The position numbers were made by a program, and so were the translations under genes. DNA of 64,000 nucleotides, from NCBI RefSeq assembly GCF_019924045.1, contig NZ_JAHXBN010000013.1:186001-250000 (forward strand). Reading direction: 5' to 3'. The notes under the pieces were generated by a model. It saw only the letters and a list, made by a program, of their open reading frames with translations, had not been told where the DNA came from and did no database searches. Positions 17,293 to 26,500 of the stretch are shown one piece after another. Positions within the stretch are counted from its first letter, which is position 1; each line of letters starts with the position of its first letter. The stretch comes from Dyadobacter fermentans (GTDB taxonomy: Bacteria > Bacteroidota > Bacteroidia > Cytophagales > Spirosomataceae).

Positions 17293-18809
17293 CGGATACA
17301 GCAACCTTATTGGAAGTGAAGCATATCACAAAGCGGTTTCCGGGCGTGATAGCGTTGGATGACGCTTCGCTATCGATCGAAGCTGGCAAAGTAACTGCGC
17401 TGATCGGCGAAAATGGCGCGGGGAAATCGACATTAATGAAGATACTGTCAGGCGTTTATCCTGATTTTGAAGGAGAAATTTACTACAAAGGTGAAACAGC
17501 GAAGTTTACCGGACCGAAGGACGCGCAGCAGCAGGGCGTGGTGATCATTCATCAGGAACTCAATTTAATTCCCTATTTAACCATCACCGAGAACATTTTC
17601 CTCGGACGGGAGCTGGTGACGCAGTACGGTACGATGGACAAGGGTCGTATGCGCAAACGTACGCAGGAGCTGCTCGACCGTTTGAAACTGAAAGCGAGCC
17701 CCGATTCGCAGGTTTTTAAACTCAAAGTAGGTCAGCAGCAGATCGTCGAAATTGCCAAGGCACTGCTCACCGACGCCGAACTGATCATCATGGACGAACC
17801 CACTTCGGCTATTACCGGTGCGGAAGTTGAGGTTTTGTTCGATATTATCTCCGATCTCAAAGCCCAGAACAAGGCCATTGTCTACGTTTCGCACAAGCTC
17901 GACGAACTGTTCCGCATAGCCGACAATTACGTGGTGCTGCGCGATGGCAAAAGCATTGAATCAGGTGAAATGGAGGGGATGACGCAGGACCAGCTGATCA
18001 GCAAAATGGTAGGGCGGAAAATCGAAGTGATGCGGAAAACCAACGACCGCGGCGCTTGTGAGCCGCTGCTGGAAGTGAAAAACCTGAACCTGAAAAGTCG
18101 GGTGAAGGCAGGTAATGTGCTTAGCAACGTCTCTTTTAATATAGGTAAGGGCGAAATTGTCGGGCTTTTTGGGCTGATGGGCGCTGGCAGAACGGAACTG
18201 CTCGAATCCATTTTCGGATTGCATGCGGCGCATTCAAGCGGGCAGGTGCTCATTGGCGGACAATCCATTTGCTGCGATTCTCCCGTGCGTGCCATCGCTG
18301 CCGGGCTCGCGCTCGTACCTGAGGACCGGAAAAAGGACGGATTGGTGCTGGGACTGGGCGTGAAGAATAATATCAGTCTCACCACATTGGAGGAACTGGA
18401 AAGCCTCGGCACGTTGAACGACACAAAAGAATGCGAACTGGCCGATCATTACATTAGTGAGTTGCGGATTAAAACGCCCTCCAAAGATCAGCAAGCGCGA
18501 AACCTGAGCGGAGGCAACCAGCAGAAGGTCGTGCTCGCCAAATGGCTGGCCACGCGCCCGAAAGTGCTCCTGCTCGACGAACCGACCCGCGGTATCGATA
18601 TCAATGCCAAAACGGAGATTTATAAACTCATTATCCGGCTAGCCGACGAGGGGTTGGGTATTCTGGTAGTGTCTTCGGAGCTGCCCGAAATCCTGGCCGT
18701 TTCCGACCGGATCCTGGTGATGTCGGAAGGGCGCATAACCGGTGAGTTTTCGGCGAGTGAAGCGTCGGAAGATAAGATTTTGAAAAAAGCTATAAGCGCT
18801 ATGCAGTAG
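17289..18809 (+). CDS. Ribose-type sugar ABC transporter, double ATP-binding subunit
   Basis: A 506-residue RbsA-like protein with two fused ATPase domains. The first has Walker A GENGAGKST (near residue 39) and Walker B LIIMDEPTSAI. The second has a degenerate Walker A (GLMGAGRTEL) but a good signature (LSGGNQQKVVLAKWLA) and Walker B (VLLLDEPTRGID). An altered second P-loop is normal for RbsA/MglA proteins. It powers import through the permease encoded next. Confidence 0.95.
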   Translation: MTDTATLLEVKHITKRFPGVIALDDASLSIEAGKVTALIGENGAGKSTLMKILSGVYPDFEGEIYYKGETAKFTGPKDAQQQGVVIIHQELNLIPYLTITENIFLGRELVTQYGTMDKGRMRKRTQELLDRLKLKASPDSQVFKLKVGQQQIVEIAKALLTDAELIIMDEPTSAITGAEVEVLFDIISDLKAQNKAIVYVSHKLDELFRIADNYVVLRDGKSIESGEMEGMTQDQLISKMVGRKIEVMRKTNDRGACEPLLEVKNLNLKSRVKAGNVLSNVSFNIGKGEIVGLFGLMGAGRTELLESIFGLHAAHSSGQVLIGGQSICCDSPVRAIAAGLALVPEDRKKDGLVLGLGVKNNISLTTLEELESLGTLNDTKECELADHYISELRIKTPSKDQQARNLSGGNQQKVVLAKWLATRPKVLLLDEPTRGIDINAKTEIYKLIIRLADEGLGILVVSSELPEILAVSDRILVMSEGRITGEFSASEASEDKILKKAISAMQ

Positions 18810-18866
18810 GCTCAAAGCTTTGTACATCATATCAGATAAAATTTACAATCAAAAGCATACAGCCTA

Positions 18867-19841
18867 ATGCCTATTGCATATAGCCCGAAAAACTTCGCCC
18901 GCTTCCAGTCGCTCATCGCACTATTTCTCTTGTGCCTTGCATTAAGTATCCTGTCGGACAAGTTCCTTACGTTTTCGAACCTTTGGAATGTTATGCGGCA
19001 GATTTCGGTCAATATCTGTATTTCGGTCGGCATGACGCTCATCGTACTAACGGCCGGTATTGACTTATCCGTTGGCTCAGTGTTGGCACTATGCGGTGCT
19101 ATTACGGCAGGTTTACTTAAAAACGGGATTGAAATACCAGCCCAAAACCTGTATATCGGATTCACCGTGCTCGGCGCGATTCTCGCGGGCGGGCTGACGG
19201 GGTCGGCTTTGGGCGCATTCAATGGATGGGCGATTACGCGTTTCAGCGTGCCGCCATTTGTGGCCACACTAGCGATGCTGACCGTCGCGCGGGGATTGAC
19301 CATGCTTTGGACCGGCGGTTTCCCGATCAGCGGGTTGGGGGATACCTTCCTTTTTGTCGGTACGGGCTGGTTCCTGGGCATACCGGTGCCGGTCTGGATC
19401 TCCGTCGTGGTGGTGCTGCTGGCCGTTTTCCTGACCGACAAGACACGCATCGGCCGCTACATTTATGCGATCGGAGGAAATGAGAGTGCCTCGCGGTTGT
19501 CGGGAATCAATGTTAATAAGGTTAAAATCATCGTCTATACCATTGCCGGAGCGCTCGCAGCGGTGGGCGGGATCATGGTCACAGCGCGCCTCGACTCCGC
19601 CCAGCCCAATGCGGGCATCAGCTACGAACTGGATTCGATTGCAGCCGTCGTCATAGGAGGCACCTCGCTCTCCGGCGGACGCGGGAGCATTCTCGGCACC
19701 GTACAGGGGGCGATCATTATCGGGGTGTTGAATAATGGTTTGGTACTGTTAAATGTCTCACCGTTCTGGCAGCAGGTCGTGAAAGGGCTGGTAATTTTGC
19801 TGGCGGTGATTATTGACAAGTCGAATTCGAAGGGAGAGTAG
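18867..19841 (+). CDS. Ribose-type sugar ABC transporter, permease
   Basis: A 324-residue, very hydrophobic protein of the RbsC/BPD_transp_2 family, with about eight to ten membrane segments. Family blocks are visible: NLWNVMRQISVNICISVGMT, LTAGIDLSVGSVLALCGAI, RYIYAIGGNESASRLSGINV and SYELDSIAAVVIGGTSLSGG. It ends the cluster that began at 10788. The gene downstream is convergent and only seven bases away. Confidence 0.95.
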   Translation: MPIAYSPKNFARFQSLIALFLLCLALSILSDKFLTFSNLWNVMRQISVNICISVGMTLIVLTAGIDLSVGSVLALCGAITAGLLKNGIEIPAQNLYIGFTVLGAILAGGLTGSALGAFNGWAITRFSVPPFVATLAMLTVARGLTMLWTGGFPISGLGDTFLFVGTGWFLGIPVPVWISVVVVLLAVFLTDKTRIGRYIYAIGGNESASRLSGINVNKVKIIVYTIAGALAAVGGIMVTARLDSAQPNAGISYELDSIAAVVIGGTSLSGGRGSILGTVQGAIIIGVLNNGLVLLNVSPFWQQVVKGLVILLAVIIDKSNSKGE

Positions 19842-19848
19842 GGTTGGC

Positions 19849-20214
19849 CTAGTGAACCTGCCAATCAAACACAGTGGTGTTGATATGGGTAAAAAGCATT
19901 TTAAGCGCTTGTTTGGTCAGGCGGTTGTAAGGGCTTCCGTTGGCAGGCCGCACGTGCACTGCGTCCACATATGTAATGAGATGGCACCTTACTTGTGAAC
20001 AGCCTTTGCTATTCACATTTTGGAGCATTGAGTCGTCCAGTTTGAATGTAAAGCGGTCGTTTGAATTGTTCGACGACATCATGGCGCATACATAAATGTT
20101 ATCGTGTTGATGAACCTCGGTACAGGATAACACAACTGCCGAGTGTGTGAGATATCTTCCGGTCGACGGCATGGGAAAGTCAAATGAAACAATGTCGCCA
20201 GGATGAAAGTGCAT
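19849..20214 (-). CDS. PemK/MazF-like toxin-fold protein
   Basis: The product has the SH3-like PemK/MazF start, HPGDIVSFDFPMPS, then HSAVVLS, a strand IYVCAMMSS, and SQVRCHLITYVD. I chose ATG 20214 (121 residues), five bases after the stop of the upstream gene. A GTG at 20241 would add nine residues and make the two genes overlap. MazF/PemK proteins are sequence-specific endoribonucleases normally paired with an antitoxin encoded just upstream. The upstream gene here does not look like any antitoxin I know. The family match is moderate. Confidence 0.65.
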   Translation of the reverse strand: MHFHPGDIVSFDFPMPSTGRYLTHSAVVLSCTEVHQHDNIYVCAMMSSNNSNDRFTFKLDDSMLQNVNSKGCSQVRCHLITYVDAVHVRPANGSPYNRLTKQALKMLFTHINTTVFDWQVH

Positions 20215-20219
20215 GCAAG

Positions 20220-20690
20220 TTATAAGCGTGAAGTAAGACACAAAATCGTATTATAATGAAGAGCTTCGCGCAGCTCCGGGTCTGTTGGCATTACGGGTAA
20301 ATGTTCTGTTTGCTTAACATGCAGTTTGGCTTCAAATTTATAGATAGCCATTTCATGCTTTCGGAATGCCATGCTCAATTCCTGGTTTTCAATTTCGTTA
20401 ATCGCCTTGTCCATTTTGACCAAAATCGGAAGCATATGTTGGACGAATGCAGAGGCCGCTTTAACCTGCTCGGTGTCCATTTGCTGAACCAAAGCGATCT
20501 GCTGTTCAATAAACTTTGTGTCGCGCATCAGGTTTTTTGCTATGCGGAGGCTAATCCAGTTAGAGGGAGATTTTGCGAATAATCTGATAAAATTGGCGAT
20601 CCGGACTACGAGCGAAATCTTTTTTGCTTCGAACTGTATCGTGCTGAATGTCATTTCGATCATGGGCGCTAGGTAATTGATTCGTTGCAA
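20220..20690 (-). CDS. Unknown all-helical protein coupled to the PemK-like gene
   Basis: I do not recognise a family in this 156-residue protein. It is largely helical, with a basic hydrophobic stretch (IANFIRLFAKSPSNWISLRIAKNLM) followed by long amphipathic helices (EQQIALVQQMDTEQVKAASA, KMDKAINEIENQELSMAF). It ends five bases before the PemK-like ATG, as an antitoxin or partner would. Start candidates are the Met codons at residues 1, 10 and 13. It could be a novel antitoxin or simply a co-transcribed gene. Confidence 0.6.
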   Translation of the reverse strand: MQRINYLAPMIEMTFSTIQFEAKKISLVVRIANFIRLFAKSPSNWISLRIAKNLMRDTKFIEQQIALVQQMDTEQVKAASAFVQHMLPILVKMDKAINEIENQELSMAFRKHEMAIYKFEAKLHVKQTEHLPVMPTDPELREALHYNTILCLTSRL

Positions 20691-20925
20691 AAGAACATAA
20701 AAAAGTATTAGAAAATAACCTGCATTTTGAAGGAGTTATCCCACTACATCTAGGAAGGATATAAAGTCAAGATAAATGATCAACCGCACAAAAAATATGG
20801 ATAAGCCGCATACGGGTCGGAGGTGGTGAATGTGTGGATGCCGGAGCTATTTTATGATAATGACGGAGTGATTTGCGATTGTCTTGATTATCCGTAAATT
20901 ATCGCATTCACTCAAACTTTACGCA

Positions 20926-21456
20926 ATGCGAGACCATGAACCGCTTATTGACGAACTCCTCGGGCGTTTCAGGCAGGAGATCGGTGCTGACCTTGAAAAG
21001 TACGCCAATCATGTTCACCGGGTCTTCGAGACCTGTGTCATGCGGGATACAGATCCCGCTAACCGTCACAAATATGCCATTGCAGCCGTGTTTCATGACA
21101 TCGGCATCTGGACAGCCCACACGATCGACTACCTTCCGCCTTCTATTGAACAAGCCGAGCATTATCTGAATACTACACAAGGTGGTGCCGGCACCGCCGA
21201 AATCACCGCCATGATCTACTGGCACCACAAAGTCCGGCCCTATCATGGCGCATTCCCGGTAACTGTCGAAACTTTCCGGAAGGCCGACTGGACTGATGTG
21301 TCACTGGGGCTGCTCACATTTGGCGCCAGCCGCCTGATGCTCCGCAGGCTGCGGAGGCAGTACCCTAATGCCGGTTTCCACTGGTTTTTGGTGCGAAAGA
21401 TCGGTGCCAACTTTTTGCGGCATCCGTTGAACCCACTGCCGATGTTTAAATCGTAA
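20926..21456 (+). CDS. HD-domain metal-dependent phosphohydrolase
   Basis: A 176-residue protein. The ATG at 20926 (MRDHEPLIDELL) is preferred. The upstream in-frame ATG at 20884 adds an unlikely 14 residues. HD residues are visible: NHVHRVF (His29/His31), the doublet in FHDIGIW (His57-Asp58) and YWHHKVRPYHG. HD proteins hydrolyse phosphoester bonds, often of nucleotides, with a metal. The ending WFLVRKIGANFLRHPLNPLPM suggests a peripheral helix. No neighbour indicates its substrate. Before it, 20691-20925 holds nothing recognised. Confidence 0.8.
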   Translation: MRDHEPLIDELLGRFRQEIGADLEKYANHVHRVFETCVMRDTDPANRHKYAIAAVFHDIGIWTAHTIDYLPPSIEQAEHYLNTTQGGAGTAEITAMIYWHHKVRPYHGAFPVTVETFRKADWTDVSLGLLTFGASRLMLRRLRRQYPNAGFHWFLVRKIGANFLRHPLNPLPMFKS

Positions 21457-21591
21457 TGAAGGGTTTGGCGTATAGAGTGGGCGTTAGCTGGCCGTGTATA
21501 ATTGTTTGAAGATTAAATGAGATGGATGGTAGTAAGAATGTTGCTGGGGCTGCTTTTTGTCTGCATACCTGGCTAAAATTCATTCGTTTTC

Positions 21592-22209
21592 ATGAAGCCT
21601 TTCACCCGTCCGGAACGCCGTCCGGTCATGTATTTGGAAGAAGAGCAGAAGCTGTGGCGGGAAATGCTTGCCGGGGATGTCACCGCCTATGAACAACTGA
21701 TCGACCGTACTTACGACCTTCTTTTCCACTACGCAACGAAGTTTAACCGCGACGGTGAGCTGATCAAAGACTGCATTCAGGATGTTTTTCTGGGTGTTTG
21801 GGAAAAGAAAGATGCATTGAATCCCGAAATTCCGCCGAAGCCCTACCTGCTTGCTTCGCTGCGCCGTCGCCTGCACCGGCTCGCGTCGCGCTTGCGGATG
21901 GATTGCATGGATTACTACAATGAAACGGACGTTGTTTTCGACCTCGAATTCAGCGCTGAGTACCAACTGATTGAATCTGAAAACGACCGCTTGCTGGCCT
22001 CCCGGATGACCGAAATGCTCAACGAGCTTCCCAAACGGCAAAAGGAAGCCATTTTTCTTCGTTTTTATAATGATATGGAGCGTGACGAGATCGCGCTTGT
22101 AATGGACATTCAGCCGCAGTCCGTTTCCAATCTGCTGCAAGAGGCATTCAAGTTTATCAAATCGCATTGGAAGGCCATCGTTTCGCTCGTCCTGGCCCTG
22201 CCGTTTTGA
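21592..22209 (+). CDS. ECF-type RNA polymerase sigma factor (FecI-like)
   Basis: A 205-residue sigma-70 family protein with region 2 at about residues 25-95 (AYEQLIDRTYDLLFHYATKF, IKDCIQDVFLGVWEK) and region 4 at about 140-195 (LNELPKRQKEAIFLRFYNDM, ERDEIALVMDIQPQSVSNLL). It precedes a FecR-like anti-sigma gene and a SusC with an STN signalling domain. The three form the standard trans-envelope switch: substrate-loaded SusC signals to FecR, which frees the sigma factor to transcribe susCD. Confidence 0.93.
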   Translation: MKPFTRPERRPVMYLEEEQKLWREMLAGDVTAYEQLIDRTYDLLFHYATKFNRDGELIKDCIQDVFLGVWEKKDALNPEIPPKPYLLASLRRRLHRLASRLRMDCMDYYNETDVVFDLEFSAEYQLIESENDRLLASRMTEMLNELPKRQKEAIFLRFYNDMERDEIALVMDIQPQSVSNLLQEAFKFIKSHWKAIVSLVLALPF

Positions 22210-22309
22210 TTTTGAAATACCTCATTTAAAAAATTTCAAAAAAAATCAGAAAAATACAGTATCCCGAAGCGGGGGCGGTCTAATGGTGTTTGAAAGCTAA
22301 ATTTTGAAC

Positions 22310-23437
22310 ATGGACCGTTATCACGATTTCAGTTTGGGGGAGTTTGTCTGGGATAAATCGTTTCGTAACTGGGTGCTGAATCCCACGCGGGAGGATGACG
22401 AAACCTGGCAAAACTGGCTCGCTGCCCATCCCGACAAGCGCGAAATGGTGGAACGCGCGAGGCAATTGGTCTTGTCCATCCGACCCGCTAATGCATCGCT
22501 CAGCAACCCCGAAAAACGGAAAGCGGTAGAGCGGATCGTGGAGAGGCTGGAAGCGAGGAACCTCGACTGTCCCGAAGAAGGGCATTCGCCCTGGTACGCA
22601 GGCGGGGTGGTGCGCATTGCCGCTATGATGGTGCTGCTGGCTGGATTTGGCTGGCTGTTCTGGCTGCGTCATCAGCAGCCTAAGGTGATTGGCTACGACC
22701 AACTTGTGGCCGCCGCGAATGTGGAAATGCGCGAAGTCGTGAATACTACGGCGCAGCCGCTGCCCATCGATCTTGAAGACGGTAGCCGCATTACACTCGA
22801 TCCTGGCAGCCGGATAAGTTACCCGGCGCATTTCAGCGGAACGCCGACTGGTAGCGGCAGGCGGGAAGTATTTCTTTCGGGGAAAGCATTTTTCGACATT
22901 GCCAAAGATCCTTCCAGACCCTTTTTTGTGTATGCCAATGAGCTGGTAACCAAAGTTTTGGGTACCAGCTTTACGATCAGGTCCTTTGCCAATGAGCAGG
23001 AGGTTTCGGTCGCTGTGAAGACCGGAAAGGTGGCCGTGTTTTCGAGAGAAGATCCTGACGCGACCGACAAGCAGATTTCCCGCGAGCTGACAGGCATCGT
23101 GATCGAGCCCAATCAGCAGGTGGTATTGGTGCGTAAAACCGTCAAAATCACCAAAAGCCTTGTTCCCGAGCCGGAAGTAGTGGCAGAGGCTGGCGCAGCA
23201 CCGCATTTTGAGTTCGACGAAACGCCCGTGTCGGCCGTGTTCAGCGCGTTGCAGAATGCTTATGGGATCGATATTATTTATGACAAGAATGTCATGGACG
23301 AGTGCCCCATCACCGCCACGCTCACCGAAATGTCACTTTACGAGAAGCTCGACCTGATTTGCAAGGCCGTGGATGCCAGCTACAAGAGCATCGACGGGCG
23401 GATCGTGGTGGAAGGGAAAGGTTGCAGAAATAACTAA
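22310..23437 (+). CDS. FecR-type anti-sigma factor
   Basis: A 375-residue inner-membrane protein. Start ATG 22310 is chosen over an in-frame TTG at 22304. The N-terminal cytoplasmic part binds the sigma factor. One membrane helix lies at about 97-119 (GGVVRIAAMMVLLAGFGWLF). The periplasmic FecR domain (PLPIDLEDGSRITLDPGSRI, VFLSGKAFFDIAKDPSRPFF) follows, and a C-terminal DUF4974/STN-like domain starts near residue 303 (HFEFDETPVSAVFSALQNAY). That fold is shared with the STN domain of the SusC encoded next, fitting direct contact. It follows the sigma gene by 100 bases. Confidence 0.93.
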   Translation: MDRYHDFSLGEFVWDKSFRNWVLNPTREDDETWQNWLAAHPDKREMVERARQLVLSIRPANASLSNPEKRKAVERIVERLEARNLDCPEEGHSPWYAGGVVRIAAMMVLLAGFGWLFWLRHQQPKVIGYDQLVAAANVEMREVVNTTAQPLPIDLEDGSRITLDPGSRISYPAHFSGTPTGSGRREVFLSGKAFFDIAKDPSRPFFVYANELVTKVLGTSFTIRSFANEQEVSVAVKTGKVAVFSREDPDATDKQISRELTGIVIEPNQQVVLVRKTVKITKSLVPEPEVVAEAGAAPHFEFDETPVSAVFSALQNAYGIDIIYDKNVMDECPITATLTEMSLYEKLDLICKAVDASYKSIDGRIVVEGKGCRNN

Positions 23438-23441
23438 ATAA

Positions 23442-23472
23442 AAAGCCGGCCCATGCGCCAACATGGCCGGCT
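23442..23472 (-). terminator. Reverse-facing terminator-like hairpin between fecR and susC
   Basis: AGCCGGCCCATG and CATGGCCGGCT form an 11-bp GC-rich stem with one bulged base. On the minus strand the stem is followed by TTTTTATTT, the form of an intrinsic terminator. On the plus strand it has no T run. It could stop antisense transcription entering fecR, or act as a barrier in the fecR-susC message. Confidence 0.5.
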
Positions 23473-23569
23473 CGGATATCCTCAGTGGTTAGCAGACCGT
23501 CACATCTCATGCAAATGGGATGAGGAGGAAGATTTTGCCAAGTTTCAATTAACAAAACCGTTCAAATTT

Positions 23570-26500
23570 ATGAAAATACCGGTACAGTTCCATCGTAAAT
23601 GGTTAGTTCTTATGCGGATAAGCGTCGCGCAATTGGTAATGTCGGTTTGGCTCGTCGGGAATGCGTTCGCGGCGGACGTGCACGCACAGGAGCTGCTCAA
23701 TAAGCGCATCAGCCTGCAAGCCCAGGACCTGGAAGTGAAGAAAGTCCTGCACCAGATCGAAAAGCAGGCTGGTGTCCGGTTCATTTTCAGTTCCAAAATG
23801 ATCCAATCGGGCCGGAAAGTGACGATCCAGCAATCGAACCAGGAGCTTTCCAAAGTGTTGGAGGAATTTCTGGTGCCGCTGGGGCTTACCTACGAGGTTT
23901 CGGGTAAAAATATTGTTATCCGTCCGTCGGAAACGCCGAAATGGAGCTCGGGTGAGCCCGAGGCTTCGGTGAAAAGCAGTTTGCAAGCTGGTACTGAGGT
24001 GACCATCAAGGGCCGTGTCACCGATTCGGAAAGCAAGGAGCCTTTACCGGGCGTGAATATCCTTGTCAAGGGTACTCAAACGGGCACGTCCACGGACGCT
24101 AACGGCAACTACACCCTGGCGGTCGATAATGCGAATATTACATTGATATACAGCTTTGTAGGCTACGAGCCGCAGGAAGTGCAGGCTGGCAGCCGGACGG
24201 AGATCGATGTTGCCCTCAAAACCGACCAGAAATCGCTGGAAGAAGTACTCGTTGTCGGTTATGGTACTGTCAAGAAAAGCGATATTACCGGTTCCGTTGC
24301 GTCGGTGAAGTCGCAGGAACTGACGGCTTATCCGGCGTTGGGCACTGTTCAGGCATTGCAGGGCCGCGCGGCAGGTGTGCAGATCCAGGCCAACAACGGC
24401 GAGCCGGGTTCGTCTTTCAAGGTGCGGATCCGCGGAGGAACCTCCATTAATGCCAGCAGCGATCCTATTTATGTAGTCGACGGATTTGTAGGCGGTACAT
24501 TGCCTCCGCCCGAGGATATCGAATCCATTGAAATCCTGAAAGATGCTTCGGCAACGGCCATTTACGGATCCCGCGGCGCCAACGGCGTGATCATGGTCAC
24601 CACCAAAAAAGGGACTTCGGGTAAACCCCGCATCGATTTCAATACATCTATTTCCAGCCAGAAGGAGATCAATCGCCTCGATTTGCTCAATGCGCAGCAA
24701 TTCCTCGCCTATGTGCAGGAGGCGCGGCCGACGATCGTTTCCCAAGGTGCCGATACGGACTGGCAGGACGAGATTTTTCGCCGCGGCGGCATTCAAAACC
24801 ACCAATTGTCGGTAGCAGGCGGCAGCGAGGCGGTGAAGTACTACGTGTCGGGTGCCTACTATGATCAGAAAGGCATTATCCTCAATTCGGGGTACAAGCG
24901 TTATTCGGTGACGAGTAATATCGATATCAATGCTACCAAAAGGCTGAAACTGGGGCTGAATCTCTTCGCGCAACGCGTGTCGCGCCAGCAATCGCGTACG
25001 CAGGAAGGCTCGGGTGGACTTACTCCGGGCGTAATGTCGGCGGCACTGAAATTCGAGCCCGATCAGCCGATCCGCGATGCCAATGGCCGGTTCACGGTGG
25101 GGCGCCTCAGTGATCCGATCGATAATCCGTATGCGATTGCGACGCAATTGCAAAACGAGTCGCTGGCCGACCGTATCCAGGGCAACCTTTATGCAGAATA
25201 CAATATTCTTAAAGATCTGAAACTCAGGGTGACGCTGGGGGCAACCACGAACAGCGGTCGTACCGGCACATTCACGCCCACTACTTTGAACGACGGCCGC
25301 AATGTAGGCGGAGCGGCAACGGTGAACGGCTCGAAAAGCACTTTGCTTTTGAATGAGAACTATCTGACCTACAATAAAAAAATAGGCGCGTTACATGATT
25401 TGTCGGTGATGGCAGGCTATTCCTACCAGAAATCATCCAGCGAGACCTGGGGTGGTTCGGGGCAGAATTTTATCACGGATGCCGTTTCCTACTGGAACCT
25501 GGGTGGCTCATCGGTATGGCAAAGCCCCAATTCGGGGCTGACGGAGTGGGTGCTGGCATCCTACTATGCCCGGCTGACCTATTCTCTGGCCGACAAATAC
25601 CTTTTCACGGCCAACATTCGCCAGGACGGTTCGTCGAATTTCAGCAAGAACCACAAATGGGCCACTTTCCCGTCGGGCGCATTTGCCTGGAAAATGTCGA
25701 GTGAGCCATTCATGCAAAACATTTCAGCGATCAGCCAATGGAAATGGCGCGTGAGCTACGGATTGACGGGAAACCAGGCCATTGAGCCGTATCAAACCAT
25801 GGCGCGTTTTTCGAACGTGTACGCGATTATTAATGGCACACCGGTAAACGCGGTCCGTCCGACGACCGTCGCGAACGACGATCTTACCTGGGAGACGACG
25901 CACCAGCTCGATGTCGGGGTGGATGTGAGTTTTCTCAACAACCGCATCAACCTCGTGGCCGATTACTACCGCCGCGTTACCAAAGATTTGCTGTTCAGCG
26001 TGCAGCTCCCGCAGTATTCAGGTTATACCAACCAGTTGCAGAACATCGGCGAAGTCGAGAACAAGGGCATTGAGTTGACATTGAATACCCGCAATCTGGT
26101 GGGGGCTTTCAAATGGAGCACGGACATTAATTTTTCTTTAAACAGAAACAAAATCCTGAAACTACCCGCAGGAACCGACATTCTGTACGGTTCGGCACCG
26201 GGCCACATGGTAGGGATGGGACAGACGCAGGTCCTGCGCGAAGGTTACTCGGTGGGCAGTTTTTATGGCTGGATCTACGACGGTGTGTACCAGGAGGGCG
26301 ATAGCTTTATCCCCGGCGGCGGCTTCGAGACGGTCGCAGGCGGGGAGAAGTTCAGGGATATTAATGGTAAAAAGGACTCGAACGGCCAGCTTACCGGCGA
26401 GCCCGATGGCATGCTGAATAGCGATGATCGCACCATTATCGGCAATCCCCACCCGAAATTCACCTGGGGTATGAACAACGATTTCAGTTATAAGGGATTT

